64,000 nt of DNA. Origin: Ophioderma brevispina (Eukaryota; Echinodermata; Ophiuroidea; Amphilepidida; Ophiodermatidae). Shown here piece by piece: positions 35,698-47,200 of this stretch. The stretch is from the NCBI GenBank assembly GCA_023653785.1, contig JAMKCH010049043.1, positions 1 to 64,000 of the forward strand, written 5' to 3'. Below the pieces are notes generated by a model, which was given only the letters and a program-made list of their open reading frames with translations, had not been told where the DNA came from and ran no database searches. Position 1 is the first letter of the stretch, and every line of letters starts with the position of its first letter. The translations under genes and the position numbers were made by a program.

Positions 35698-36640
35698 TAA
35701 ATGTGCTGAATTTGGTAGAGCCAGCTCACTGTTGATTGGTTGGGGTTTGAGAGGTCTATATCCACCGGTGGATGAAAGGTAGGGCACTCATTGAGAATGT
35801 GATCTGCAGTCTGTGATGGAGAGCCACATTGGCAGGCTGGAGATGGTCGCAGCCCCAATCGGTGCATGTTGCTGTTGAAATGACCGACTCCTGTGTGAAT
35901 CCTGTTCAAGGTGACCCATGAATTGATCTGGTCTTGGGGTGTCTAGCCAGGCAGTGTTCCATGTTTGTGAGATGTTGAATGGGGAGCTGGCGAGTTTAGC
36001 GGCATGTCGACAGAAAGGTCGACAAGAGCGCAGTCTCTGTCTGCCGAGCTGGTGTGATACTTTGACAATATTATGCAGCAGGTGCTTGTTGTCCAACAGA
36101 GCCTTGTTTACCAGTTTATGTGTGTGATGTTCTCTCCGAAGCACTGCAGGTACAGTGCCTGAAAGCACTGGTAGAAACTCAGATGGAGTAGAACGAAGGC
36201 AGCCAGTAATGGTTCTCAAGGTCTTGTTGAGTGCTGTGTCCAGCTTTTTTGTGTGAGAGCTATTGTACCATACTGGGGAGGCATATTCAGCAGTGCTGTA
36301 GACCAGAGCCAGGGCGGTGGTGTGTAGAGTGGATGGACTAGCACCCCATGAAGATCCAGCAAGGCGTCACAGGAGGTTATTCTTCTAAGATACCTTTGCA
36401 CATACTGACTCGAGATGCTGCCGATAAGTAAGCTGCCAATCAAGCTTCACTCCCAGATAAGTTGGTGTAGGATTGTATGGCAGAGCCGCTCCATTGAGGT
36501 TGATTTTGAAGCTGGTGATGAGCCTCTTTGGTGTTATGATGAAAGGCAGTAGCATTGGTCTTGCTTCACTCAGCTTGAGTCTCCAATTCTTGAGATATGC
36601 TGCAAGTAGGGCCATGTCTGCAGTAAGTATATTTTCTACT
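35698..36640 (-). mobile_element. Non-LTR retrotransposon 3' half, copy 1 (Jockey/CR1-like RT)
   Basis: Reading on the minus strand: 'YLKNWRLKLSEARPMLLPF' and 'NPTPTYLGVKLDWQLTYRQH' (36600-36400), then after a frameshift 'YASPVWYNSSHTKKLD' type sequence, then 'LRTITGCLRSTPSEFLPVLS' region and 'ACQCGSPSQTADHILNECP' near 35820-35760. These are the conserved thumb and C-terminal Cys/His blocks of Jockey/CR1-type LINEs. The endonuclease and the first half of the RT are missing. At least two frameshifts. Sits in a TPCN2 intron on the opposite strand. Confidence 0.85.
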
Positions 36641-36683
36641 TAGGCATAATAAGGCATAAAATAAAGTAACAATTTTTTTTTTA

Positions 36684-36875
36684 TTTGTAGGCAATTGAAA
36701 TTGTTGCTGCTCAATGGAAGCCTTTTGGTTGAGGACAACTCAGCATCTTGACATTATGAGTTTTTAGACTTATAAACAACTCCAAAACTTGACATTTTCA
36801 ACAAAATGTGTCTTTGATTTATAGACAACTTGGTTACCTGACATCTCTAAAAGTGTGTCGCTGTTGATATTTTTT
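36684..36875 (+). repeat. ~190-bp linker repeat, copy 1 of 3
   Basis: Starts TTATTTGTAGGCAATTGAAA and ends 'CATCTCTAAAAGTGTGTCGCTGTTGAT'. Further copies at 37188-37375 and 38370-38590 alternate with the LINE copies. The start looks like a splice acceptor, but the sequence soon hits stops in all frames. Confidence 0.85.
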
Positions 36876-36881
36876 GTTTCA

Positions 36882-37170
36882 TTTTTTTTTTTTTTTTTTT
36901 TTAGTGTTTGTGATCCAATCGATTGCTAGTCGGTCATAAAATTTTCCAAATAATTGAGGCGTATCGATTTTCCTGCGCGTTAAGTGCCACTTGAAACCAG
37001 GCCACTTAACTGCGTTTAAGCTGCTGTCGGAGCCCACCGGACACGTCTTCTCTCTGACGTGTATGTTCCATAGGCCAGCTATCGTAGCTGAACACAATTT
37101 CCAACGTACATGGACGCCGCCGGATCTTATTGGATCTACTATAAATCTGACGGAAATTTTACGCAGTAAT
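36882..37170 (-). mobile_element. Poly(A)-tailed insert of unknown type
   Basis: On the minus strand it ends ...TCACAAACACTA followed by A21 (36882-36902), which suggests a retrotransposed RNA. A 72-residue frame rich in basic residues runs into the tail, but I recognise no protein. It separates two copies of the linker repeat. Confidence 0.45.
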
Positions 37171-37187
37171 TCCTAACAACTTTTTTT

Positions 37188-37375
37188 TAATTTGTAGGCA
37201 ATTGAAATTGTTGCTGCTCAATGGAAGCCTTTTGGTTGAGGACAACTCAGCATCTTGACATTATGAGTTTTTAGACTTATAAACAACTCCAAAACTTGAC
37301 ATTTTCAACAAAATGTATCTTTGATTTATAGACAACTTGGTTACCTGACATCTCTAAAAGTGTGTCGCTGTTGAT
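37188..37375 (+). repeat. ~190-bp linker repeat, copy 2 of 3
   Basis: Nearly identical to 36684-36875, more so than the third copy, up to 'GTGTCGCTGTTGAT'. Confidence 0.88.
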
Positions 37376-38330
37376 TGTGTTGGGGTTTGAGAGGTCTATT
37401 AATCCACCGGTGGATGAAATTTAGGGCAACTCATTGAGTAATGTGATACTGCAGTCCCTTTGTGATGGAGGTCCACATTGGCAGGCTGGAGAATGGTCGG
37501 CATCCCAATCTGTGCATGTTTGCTGTTTTGAAATACCGACTCCGCTGTGTGAAATCCTGTTCAAGGTGACCCATGAATTGATCTGGTCTTGGGGTGTCCA
37601 GAGCCATGCATTGGTTCCATGTTTGTGACGATGTTGACTGGGGAGAGCTGGAGAGTTTAGCGGCATGTCGACAGAAGGGCCGATGAGAGCACAGTCTGTG
37701 TCTGCCGAGTTGGTGTTATTCTTTGACACTATTATGCAGCAGGTGCTTGTTTCCAACACTAAGCGGCTTTTTTACCCATTTATGTGTGTGATTTTCTCGT
37801 CGCGAAGCACTGTCAGGTAACAGTTCCTGAAAACACTGGGTAGAAACTCAGATGTGAGTATAACAAAGGCATCCAGTAATGGTTTCTCAAGGTCTCGTTG
37901 AGTGAGTGTGTCCAGCTTTTTTGGTGAGAGCTATTGTTACCAGCGGATACTGGGTGCGGCATATTTCCTGGCAGGGCGTGTCGACCCAGCGCCATGGCGG
38001 GTGGTTTTGAGAGTGGATTGACGTAGCACCCCATGAAGAGCCAGCAAGGCGGCACAGGAGGTTAATTCTCATCTTAAAATAGCCTTTGTATATGGACTCA
38101 AGGTGCTGCCGATAAGTAGCTGCCGATCAAGCTTCATCAACTCCCAGATAAAGGTTGGTGTGGGATTGTATGGCCTAGCGCGCCATTTTGAGGTTGATTT
38201 TGAAGCTGGCGATGACCCCTTTGGTGTTGAGATGAAAGGGCAGTAGAATTGTTCTTGCGTCACTCTCTTTGAGTCTCAATTCTTTGATATAGCTGAAGTA
38301 GGCCATCGTCTGCAGTAAAGTGTATTGTCT
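37376..38330 (-). mobile_element. Non-LTR retrotransposon 3' half, copy 2 (indel-rich)
   Basis: Same segment as 35698-36640: 'SPACQCGPPSQ' near 37490, 'LLCRLAGSSWGA' near 38050 and 'YNPTPTF' near 38160. Many one-base indels break the frames. The pair of LINE copies plus linkers forms a tandem array of a ~1.2-kb unit. Confidence 0.82.
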
Positions 38331-38369
38331 ACTTAGGCAGAATAAGGTCATAAAATCAAGTACAACTTT

Positions 38370-38590
38370 TTTTTTTTATTTGTAGGCAATTGAAATTTGT
38401 TTGCTGCGTGCTCAACTGAAGCCTTTTTGGGTTGAGGACAACTCAGCAATGCTTGACATTATGGAGTTTTTATGAACTTATAACAACTCCAAACTTGACA
38501 TTTTTCAAACAAATGTGGTCTTTGAGTTATCTACAAACTTGGTTACCTGACATCTCTAAAAGTTTGTCGCTGTTGATATTTTTTTGTTTC
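38370..38590 (+). repeat. ~190-bp linker repeat, copy 3 of 3 (indel-rich)
   Basis: Matches copies 1 and 2 throughout, with frequent inserted bases (GTTTGCTGCGTGCTCAAC for GTTGCTGCTCAA). Confidence 0.85.
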
Positions 38591-38734
38591 ATCCTGTTGT
38601 TTGTCGCAACTTCCAATGGGACTTTCCAAACAGCTTGAGTGTTTAAATAAAACTGATAGATTTGACTTAGACTGTATATCTACATATCCCCCATTATTTA
38701 TTTTTCATCTTATTGTTTAATAACAAATTAATAA

Positions 38735-38842
<108 letters not shown>

Positions 38843-39349
38843 TAAGCAATGCAATATACTGTTTTCTGTACTTTTTATATTCCCTGTAGCTTGGAGTCTG
38901 GCGCCTAAAGAGCAAACATAAAAATGCACTAACAAACTACACAACAATCCTAAATAATACAAAAATACAGCAAAGGAGTTATGGACACAAGACAAAAACA
39001 GACCACACAAACACTCAACGCATCCCACATAATGGACCAAGACAATGACGACACCAAACAACCACCACCACCACAAAAATCGAACCATGATGTCGTCATA
39101 GAAGGACCCTCAACAAAAAGGAGACATTAGTTTGAGCCTTATAGATTACTTGTCCATTATTGTGTCGTCTGCCTTAAGGCCGGAAGACACATAGGGACAC
39201 TTTGTGCCACTGTAGTTAGTTGTTTGAGTCTGTTGTTGTGGCTGCTGTCTTTGTTTTGAAAAAGGTTAACCTTTTCTTGTGAATATCGGCACATACTCTG
39301 ATTGATTTAACCCAAACTTGAATCATCGGTTGCAACATGTGATCCTGCT

Positions 39350-39412
39350 TTGTGGATGAGGTCAAGGGTCACATTCCAAGGTCAAATGTCATTGAAGGTC
39401 ATTGTGTAATGT
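39350..39412. repeat. Short AGGTCA cluster
   Basis: 'GAGGTCAAGGGTCACATTCC', 'AAGGTCAAATGTCATTGAAGG' as two adjacent parts; related in wording to the dispersed repeat at 1-490. Confidence 0.5.
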
Positions 39413-39800
39413 AGAAATGCATTTAGCACTGTCATGCATGTTCAAAAGCAATGGAGTGGGTAGTGGTGTTTTCAAAGGTATTGTGAAAAAAGTTCAGCCA
39501 GGTAAAAGAGTTATTATAAACAAAACGATATCATATGTGCCACATTACCATCAGTTGTCCTTTTTGAATATTGCCTATAATTACTCAAAACGCAAGCTTC
39601 ATAGTCGTATGCTTTCCGTTCACCAAGTGTAGAATTGGTTCCCTGAATCACTACAACTTTCACTGGGCTTCTAATAATCGAAAATCCAAAACCTAATACA
39701 TTAAACCTTTACCTACGAACAAAATCAGAAAACCTAAAACAGTAAACCATTACCTACACTCTAAACTTATGTTCTTTCTTTGTTCTTTTTTTTCTTGCAG

Positions 39801-39884
39801 GCTGCATTAATTGTGCTATGGGATGTGATGATAGTAAATAACTGGCATATATTCCTAGGAGCTTACAAAGAATAATTCCACTGG
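39801..39884 (+). CDS. TPCN2: Two-pore channel 2, exon for domain II pore and selectivity filter (one frameshift)
   Basis: Strong acceptor (CTTTTTTTTCTTGCAG) and donor GTAAGT. It reads 'AALIVLWDVMIVNNWHIFLG' followed by AYKE; VNNW is the conserved filter region of domain II in two-pore channels. The frame then meets TAA at 39873-39875, a few codons before the donor. An extra A explains this: without it the codons continue as Y-S-T-G, as expected before the S6 helix. It is either an assembly indel or a real disabling mutation. Confidence 0.9.
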
Positions 39885-40159
39885 GTAAGTCATGGTCAAC
39901 CTCTATTTGAAAACCATGTGCACACACATATCCCCTATGCTCTAAAGTAATTTGGTTATTGGACTCATAGAGAACAGAAAATGGCCCCCGTGATTCTCAT
40001 GTCACCCCGGGGCTCCTTCCTGTTTGTTGCACGTAGCACTCATAGGTGTGATGTAAGAGAGAAGATATCAGTATCTTCCCACAATGCATGCTTCCAATTG
40101 GGAAGTTTTTTGTACAGGTAGTCATGTGAAATTGTTAGAGATGAAACATAGGTAAAGCG

Positions 40160-40275
40160 GGGGGAAGTGAAAGGAGAGACGGGGTGTGAGGGAAGGTGAC
40201 GGGAGGGAGGGGGACGAAGAAGGAAGGAGGAGGGGAAAGGGGGGGGGGAGCAGGGGTGGGAAGGGGGGCAGAGCA
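40160..40275 (+). repeat. Purine-only G-rich tract
   Basis: Almost pure G/A with nine consecutive G and many GGGA/GGAG runs; potential G-quadruplex or triplex sequence in a TPCN2 intron. Confidence 0.85.
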
Positions 40276-40484
40276 GTTCTTGCAAATGCAAGTTTGTGGT
40301 GATCAGTCACTGTCATTTAGCCATTTTTCATCTACTAAACGATCACGATGCAGTACTTTACAAAAACCATCGCATTGGAACAATGCATTGTGGGGAAGCT
40401 ACTGAAATCCTCTCTGGGGTTGTGAATACATGGTTTCTCAACTGGCAGCCCAATGGTCAAATCCGACCCACCAACTCATGGGGG

Positions 40485-40830
40485 CAGTGACATGCCACCA
40501 CTAACACTAAAGCAGCGAATTCAAACAGCACATAGTTCCTTTTTCAAAGTACTTAAAACGTTAGAAGGGCCCTCTTACGCATATTGAACAGTTACAACAC
40601 ACAGGCCCTAAAGTACCTGGTCACGACTATTTCAATCTAAATGACCGTTATGGGAAATTCCAATATTTTGCAGCGTCACAGGTTAATCCACTAACCCCGG
40701 ACAAAGTATTGAAGTCAAATATTTATCCAAAATTATCATGGATATCTTACTAAGATGTTTGGACTAAAGTATAAGAGATTTTGTAATGTAATGAGACCGA
40801 TACTGCCTAGTCAATGCACGTATCATTCCC
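40485..40830 (+). repeat. Dispersed repeat family H, diverged copy
   Basis: Shares 'GACATGCCA.C', 'GGGCCCTCTTACGCATAT.GAAC', 'AATGACCGTTATGG', 'GGTTAATCCACTAACC' and 'AGATTTTGTAATGTAATGAGACC' with 10235-10610. Confidence 0.6.
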
Positions 40831-41504
40831 CCCCCCCAAATTAACCATTTGCAAATTCCCCACTGCCAATCGGAAGCAGGTCATGTGTCCTAATAAAATA
40901 CCCCCCTGCACTCAACTGAGATGTTTTTGCCCGGTCCAAACCATCCCAAAAACATCACAGGAAAGGAAATGAAATAAAGTGCATCTTGCCTTCGAGCATG
41001 CTTCCAAGTATTTTTGCACTCTTTGGCCCTGCATCAAATTAGTTAAGAATCGCCTGTTCTGCATCTTGTCCTCAGAGAAGCAGTGCTGAAAAACCTCCTA
41101 TACATCCTAAAAAACTATTTCATTTCAGGCACATCCTTGTATACTCAAATCCCAAGAAACTTTTTAGTTTCTACTCAACCAATATAGATTAATTTGTCTT
41201 TGAATAAAACTTGTTTCTTGATGCAATTGCAAGGAATGCCATGAACGCTTTGAATCTAAGAACTTACAGATTAATCTATTGTTACAAAAACATTTCCCCT
41301 TACACAGCCCAAGTGGTCTAATTATAGTCCATTCATTTTCACCATTCCCTCAGTGCAGTGATGTCATAACCTTGACGCAGCTTTTACACGCGCGTCAAGA
41401 TATGCCATCTTTTTGCGCACGTGTAAAAAAGCTGTCCCGCTTTTAAGCCAGCGCACGCAGTTTTACTGATGCAGACCATCAAATCTCGGCGCTGAGACGC
41501 CAAC
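40831..41504. other. TPCN2 intron, no element assigned
   Basis: Includes a GCGCGTCA...CACGTGTAAAAAAGCTG inverted pair near 41375-41430. Otherwise nothing supportable. Confidence 0.3.
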
Positions 41505-41514
41505 TGGCACTAGC

Positions 41515-41595
41515 TAGAGTCGGGTAAATGTAGTATAGTGTGGACCATCTGTCTAGTACGTGGGTGGTTGCTGGTTCGAATCCCGCCCAAGAGAG
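41515..41595 (+). repeat. tRNA-like SINE head
   Basis: Contains 'TGTAGTATAGTGTGG' (A-box-like) and 'GGTTCGAATCCCGCC' (canonical B box) about 45 bp apart. It does not fold into a full tRNA, so it is read as a tRNA-derived SINE fragment. Confidence 0.5.
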
Positions 41596-41950
41596 TTTCT
41601 TTTTCGTTTTCGGAGCTTGCATGTGCCACAGCCCATCTAGGGACAGTAAAAGCTGATTCATCCCTTGTAACCCAGAGAAACTAAATTGGAGTTTCCGTCA
41701 TTTGAACCCATCTGACACACTTTTTTTTTCTTTTCTGACACACTTTGAATCGGAAACTTAGGAATAAACCTGTGCTTCATTCCGTGAATTGTTTTCCGAA
41801 TTCATAAGTGTGTTTCGGAAAAAGTGTGTCGGAGGGGTCAGGTTACTGAAACTCCGAGAACTATGTAGTTACTACTCATTTGTAAAGATTAATTACATCC
41901 CCCAAACATAATCATAATTGTTGACATTTTAATATTTTACTACTTTCAGA

Positions 41951-42050
41951 GGGCTCAACTATACTTTGTTCTAACTGGTACTTTGGTGTCTGTGTGTTAG
42001 TCTTCTCAATGTCTTCAACCGCCTTGTAACTTGAGTCAAGGCTTTTAAGG
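41951..42050 (+). CDS. TPCN2: Two-pore channel 2, exon for domain II S6 (several frameshifts)
   Basis: After the acceptor TTACTACTTTCAG the sequence reads 'AQLYFVL', then in shifted frames W-Y, L-V-S-V, L-L-N-V-F and A/L-V..E. In order and total length these reproduce the S6 helix of TPC2 (YFVLWWLVS...VNLF.AL.LE). About four single-base changes of frame are needed, and the GT donor after the last Glu codon is not intact (TTGAGTCAAGG). The 3' half is repeated at 42447-42487. Confidence 0.72.
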
Positions 42051-42071
42051 TTGCACACGACTTAATATGCC

Positions 42072-42394
42072 TTAAAGGTCTCCAGGACATGAATGATAAA
42101 CCTACTCCAAATCTTTAACGGGACACTTCCATTCCATAAACGGCCAGAAAAAAGAATACCCTACCATTGACATCATTAGTGAAACTATTGATTTTCAGTC
42201 GTGTCCATGAATAGATCACACCAGTCACCTGGAATTTTCTATTACTCTGAAAAATCAATGATACCACCCCCCAAGCCAAATGATGTCATACCAACCCAAA
42301 TTATTGAATTCTTTCTTTCTAAGAGTCCACTCTACTCTCTCCATGTAGACTTGACAAAACACATCAAATTCTATTTGCATTCCTGGGACCTTAA
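42072..42394. mobile_element. TTAA MITE inserted next to the S6 exon
   Basis: TTAA-AGGTCTCCAGGACATGAATG at the left and TCCTGGGACC-TTAA at the right, giving an imperfect terminal inverted repeat (GGTC(T)CCAGGA). The adjacent duplicate of the flanking sequence (42447-42540) lacks it and has CCTAAACAG where the filled copy has CC-TTAA-[element]-TTAA-AG. This is an internal empty site. No coding capacity. Confidence 0.85.
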
Positions 42395-42446
42395 AGGAGT
42401 AATCATTTGATTTTGATTACACCATATTTTTTGTTTTGTCCGTTTT

Positions 42447-42487
42447 AGTTACCGTCTCAGTCTTCACTGCCCTTGTACTTGAGATAA
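42447..42487 (+). pseudogene. Duplicated 3' half of the TPCN2 S6 exon
   Basis: Reads 'VSVFTALVLE' in frame, the expected end of S6, preceded by an acceptor-like 'GTTTTGTCCGTTTTAG'. The following bases (ATAAAG) are not a GT donor. Together with the downstream intron sequence it matches 41994-42070 plus 42395-42420. Which of the two copies is used cannot be decided here. Confidence 0.6.
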
Positions 42488-42540
42488 AGCTTAAGGTTGC
42501 ACACTACTTAATGTACCTAAACAGTATCATTTGATTTTGA

Positions 42541-43590
42541 TTACAATCAGATTTATTTCTTGTGGACACCGGCTTATTTTTTGGAAGAACACACAACCAT
42601 GATTCGTTATTATCTGGATTTTTATGTACATGTGTTTTTTTTTGTCAACCAAAAAGGTAAATGTTCACGTAAATGCAACTAGAAACCCGATGAACTGATT
42701 GTCATGAAAGGTGTATTAGACACAAGTATTATAAAGGTTATCTGTCGTCACCAAATGTGTGTACCACCCCCGCACGCAACCGTATTTGCATATTTGGTTC
42801 CCGATTGGGCCTAATACAAAAAGCGCCGATGCTCTATATTCTTCTTATTACATTCCTCTGAATCATAGTGAGCACACGCCAGCCAACCCGCAAAATCTAG
42901 TTTTAGTTTTCAAAAGTTGCAAGGATGTCACTTACTACCTTATCTGAATTTCACAACATTTTACCTAATGTGCCATTTTCAGGGGAGCAGTAATTGTGGC
43001 CGGGAGTTCTAATTTGGTATCCCCCCAAAACCCCCTTTTAAATCCCACATGAAACAAATTATGTTTATTTATGGCCTTACTACACTGACAACTAACCAAA
43101 TCCTAAGGCCAAAAGTAAAATAGAGTTTACCTGTATAATTTTGAAGGGGGTACACATGGAGCTCTTGCCTTTGTGGGTATCTCACAAGTGACATGCCAAA
43201 CTAGTAGGATTTTCCGTATTTCGTACGGAAAATGATGCGAAATACGGCACGTACGTTTCACGGTAAAAAAAATCGGAAAATGTCGCGTTACTAAAATAAA
43301 ACTGAAAATGTACAACAAGTACAGAAAATAGTAAAATTACAGAACAAAAAGCTCAGGAAGAAGGAATATCTTTTCAAAGTAAATATATAAAAGAACATAG
43401 ATATAAATATGTTTCAATTTATAAAAGTGATGTTTAAAAAGGTTTCCGACATTGTTTTTCTCGCCGGACTTTCGGATGGTTCACACACATTAATATTTTG
43501 ATTAACCATTTAACTGCTGTATGCTAAATGTCTCTGCAGGTTTTAACAATTTAACTTAAATGGTGCAACGGATAGGACCTACAAACAATG
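42541..43590. other. TPCN2 intron, nothing firm
   Basis: AT-rich; a TTTCCGTATTTCGTACGGAAAATG palindromic word is present near 43210-43230 (split TTTCCGTA / TACGGAAA). No exon recognised. Confidence 0.3.
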
Positions 43591-43689
43591 GAATTGTATA
43601 GTAGTTTTTTAACTTTCAAAGTTTTAAAAATTTAGTTTTTTTGTGCATTTAAAAAAACAAATCTTTATGACTTAGTTCCCACTGACAGT

Positions 43690-44240
43690 TACTAAATGGG
43701 GCTGTCAGACGGCGGAGCCGGTCCATTTTTATGGCAAACTGTATTTTAAGAGCTCTATCTCATGATTCAATTCATATGGGCATAGGTAGCTTAGTTTTTT
43801 TTTTTTTAATAATTAAAGATTACTTTAAGTTTGACTTGTTCATTTGTAATGGGCAGCTAAACCGTATTCTCCCATATGACTGTGTTCATAATGGACTATT
43901 CATTAAATGGGGGACTTTCAGATGCCAAACTATCCATTTTTTTTTATTCAGGAACGAGTAATTTAAAGAGCTCACTCATGATGCAGTTGTATGATGATGG
44001 CTCAGTTAAGTTATGATCCTAAATTTAGACTTTTAAACTTTCAATCTTTTGCTGGATATTTAAAAAAACAAATCTCCATATGGACTTAAGTTTCTAAGTG
44101 AAGTTCCTTAAATGGGGCTGTCGAACGGCGGAGCTCTGTCCATTTTTTTCTGGCAAAAGCTGTACTTTAAAGAGCTCTAATCTCATGATGCAGTTTCTAT
44201 GTACATAGGTAGCTTAGTTTCCAAGTTAACTAAGCCTTTT
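43690..44240. repeat. Tandem repeat, three units of ~209 bp
   Basis: Units start near 43694, 43905 and 44112 with 'AAATGGG(G)', then 'CC(A/T)TTTTT', 'TT(T)AA(A)GAGCTC' and 'CATGATGCAGT'. Units 1 and 3 also share 'GGCTGTC(G/A)GACGGCGGAGC' in pieces and 'CATAGGTAGCTTAGTTT'. Confidence 0.8.
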
Positions 44241-47200
44241 AAAAAAAAGTTTAGACTTTGTTTACATTTGAAAAAAAAACTTCATGTCCTTTTGAAAAAA
44301 AACATCGTTGTGGCAAATTAAAGCCTTTCCACGCACTGATATTGCTATTATCCAGACTGTAGAAAGCAACTAGGGGCAAAAAAAATACAAATTGAAAGAA
44401 TACTGGATGTGGGTTCAAAAATACCTGATTTTTGGTCTGGAATACTGAAAGCTGTAGTCCAAAGTTGGGCATGTCTGTCCAGTGATGCTTAGGGTTCACA
44501 CCACTTAAATATGGGTCCCATTCGGTCATGTACCAAAATGGGCGAGATGAAAACGTCATTTTCTCCTCAATGGAATATCTCAGACCTTAAAGCTAACAGT
44601 CTGCTTGAAGATCATCATATCTCCTACCCAATCAATCACGAAATTAAGGTAGTTATCCCCAAAATTTTCGAGCTATTGGACCGTGAAGACTAGCATGCAC
44701 CGTGGACCCTGGAGGTCACAGCACTTTTTCAGTCTGGTGTTCCCTGTAAGAATACGGTTAAAATTGGTTTGTCTGATCAAAATAACATATCAATGACAAC
44801 CTTTTTTGATATTCCTACAGATTTTATACTTAATATTGATAGCAACCATGATTTGCAACCCAGATCTTGCCATTTCTCTAAGTTTTTAGGGTATACTTAG
44901 GCGAGGGTCACCAAAAAAAACCCACCTCATTTGCACTTAACGGTTTCTCCTGTTATTTACTGGTGTGAATCCTTAGACTGTTGTACTAATAGTTTTCAGT
45001 AACTGTAAACAAACCATATTTTTACTTTTCTTTGGGCAGTGGGGAAGATCATGTTACAGACCATTTGTGTACATTATATTAAAAAATTTCCCCAAGGCCC
45101 GAAAGGCGGAAAGCTGCGGAAGAACCTCTTATAGCCGAAAATAGGCCGATTTTGCATATTCTGGCATGAACCCAAGGGGCCCGCACCCCAAAAGCACTCC
45201 CCAAGATACACCACTGCTTAAGGAGGGACTCCGAAGAGAAAAAAATGAAGAAGGTTCAAAGTATATAAATGGGTGAATTGGACCAAACCAGAAAGACTGA
45301 ACATAAGAAGTTATCAGGTTGTGAAGAAATAAACAACATAACTGGGGACGAAAGAGATCAATATGACAGTGAAGTCACACCGTATTTTGCTGGTTCTCAA
45401 AGCTGACGACTCGCAACTTCAAAATCAAAAAAATTAAAAAATGGGGACGAAAGAGATCGATATGGCAGTGAGTCCATATACATGATACCTACTATTGCAA
45501 AAATGTTTATTTCTTCAAAACCCGATATCCTCTGATACTCAGACTAGTTTCAGTACCGCAACCCTAGGGTTGTATTCCCAGGGTCTACAACAAAGGGTTG
45601 CGGGCATTATGGCCTACCAGACGGGAAAACTTAATGTACATTCAGAGAGGCAACTATGCATGCAGAAGTTTTAATCAAACCCAATATATTACCAATTGAG
45701 ACAATATCGCCCAGGGATTAACTATGGCACTTTGCACAGTCCTTACTATCCAATGCGATTACTCACTTTGAATGAAAAAATCAGCAATTTTATCTTCGGA
45801 TCGTGGGGCTTCTATAGTAGCAACGGCCATGCTGTTACAAAATGGCCCTATCTCGGTGCGTGGACAGCAGGAGTGAATGTACTATAAAGATAGGTCAGTG
45901 ATCATTACCAAGGGTAAGGTGTGTTGGGCTGATTTCATGTTATACGCTTGTTTAATGTTATCGAAGAAGAATAGTTGTTCTTTGTATCATAGTCGTTTCT
46001 AGGTTTAGTAGCATATTCACCCCATGCCTCAACATAGCTTCAAAAACATTATAAAATGACAGAACAAACTATTCGATGTCTACCAATCCACGAACAAGTG
46101 GCTGGGTTGCATAAGTGCCACACGACCATCTTTGTGTAGTCGATCAATTACAGAGATTGCCCAACTTACCAACAAGAACCCAGAAAAAACTTTTGCAGCC
46201 CAGAAAACCGACCGGATACACAATTATGACCTGCTGACCTCAATTTGGGGGTAAGCCACCCTAGGACAGACAGAAGTGGCATTATCAACGTGCCATGTTA
46301 GCGTATGTTTCAAAACACTTATTCTTTCAATTTTCGGCATGTGTGCACCAACAATACGATGCAGTTACTTACAACAGAAAAACACTTTTAAAGAGGAGTA
46401 TTACTGGCCACTCAGAACACTGATCTTCCAACTGTAAGTGATATGTTAAAAAAGACCATTTCCAAGTACTCAGACTTTGGCCCATTGTTTAAAAGTGGTC
46501 AATGCTGGCCTTGAACAGCGGTCAGTTTTCATCGCTATTGTACTTATCAATGAGGCCTCATTTGGCATATTTGCCTTCCAACAGGTGGGGATTTTGCAAG
46601 TTTTGACTTGCAGTATTTTTTATTTAAAGGAATAAATAAAAGCTGTGTGAGAGTCAGGTAGTTTTTGGGTTAAACTACTACAATTGGTTAATTAAAACTA
46701 ATTGGTTTGATTTTATTGGTGTTTCCATTATTCAGAGTTATTTGGGGTAAGCTTTGAATTCATTGTGATTGAAGCCATTACTCAATTATAATTTTTCAGA
46801 AAGTTAAAAAAAACAAACAAACAACCAATCACCACACACACAAACAAACAAATCTTTATTAATTTCATAAAAGATTCACTAACTTTGAGAGAATTTCCTA
46901 CAAGACCTTATGTGCAAGTTTTCAAGAAACTTAAATTATTTAAAAAAAAAAAACCCAGCAATATCTGTTTGAAAAAAGAATTAGAGCAACTTGAAAACAC
47001 AACACTGCCTCTATCAGTGTTTCACTGGACCACACATATTGTAACACAAGCTATTAAACAACTCTTGGTCAATGGGTGGATGACTGCACAAGGACCTGTT
47101 GGCACGTGATGAAAAGAAAACTGAGAAACAATAGGCCAAGGTGAGCATAATTAAATCGGGATGCTGGCCCACGGACCAGTTTTAGATTGTTAGCTCTTCT

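Noticed and set aside
36690..36726. Short exon after TTTATTTGTAG, present three times
   Set aside because: No similarity to the channel protein, and exons 34984 and 38743 already join in phase without it.
41515..41595. Functional tRNA gene
   Set aside because: A and B boxes are present but the acceptor and anticodon stems do not form; read as a SINE fragment. The same holds for 48990-49085 and near 50096.
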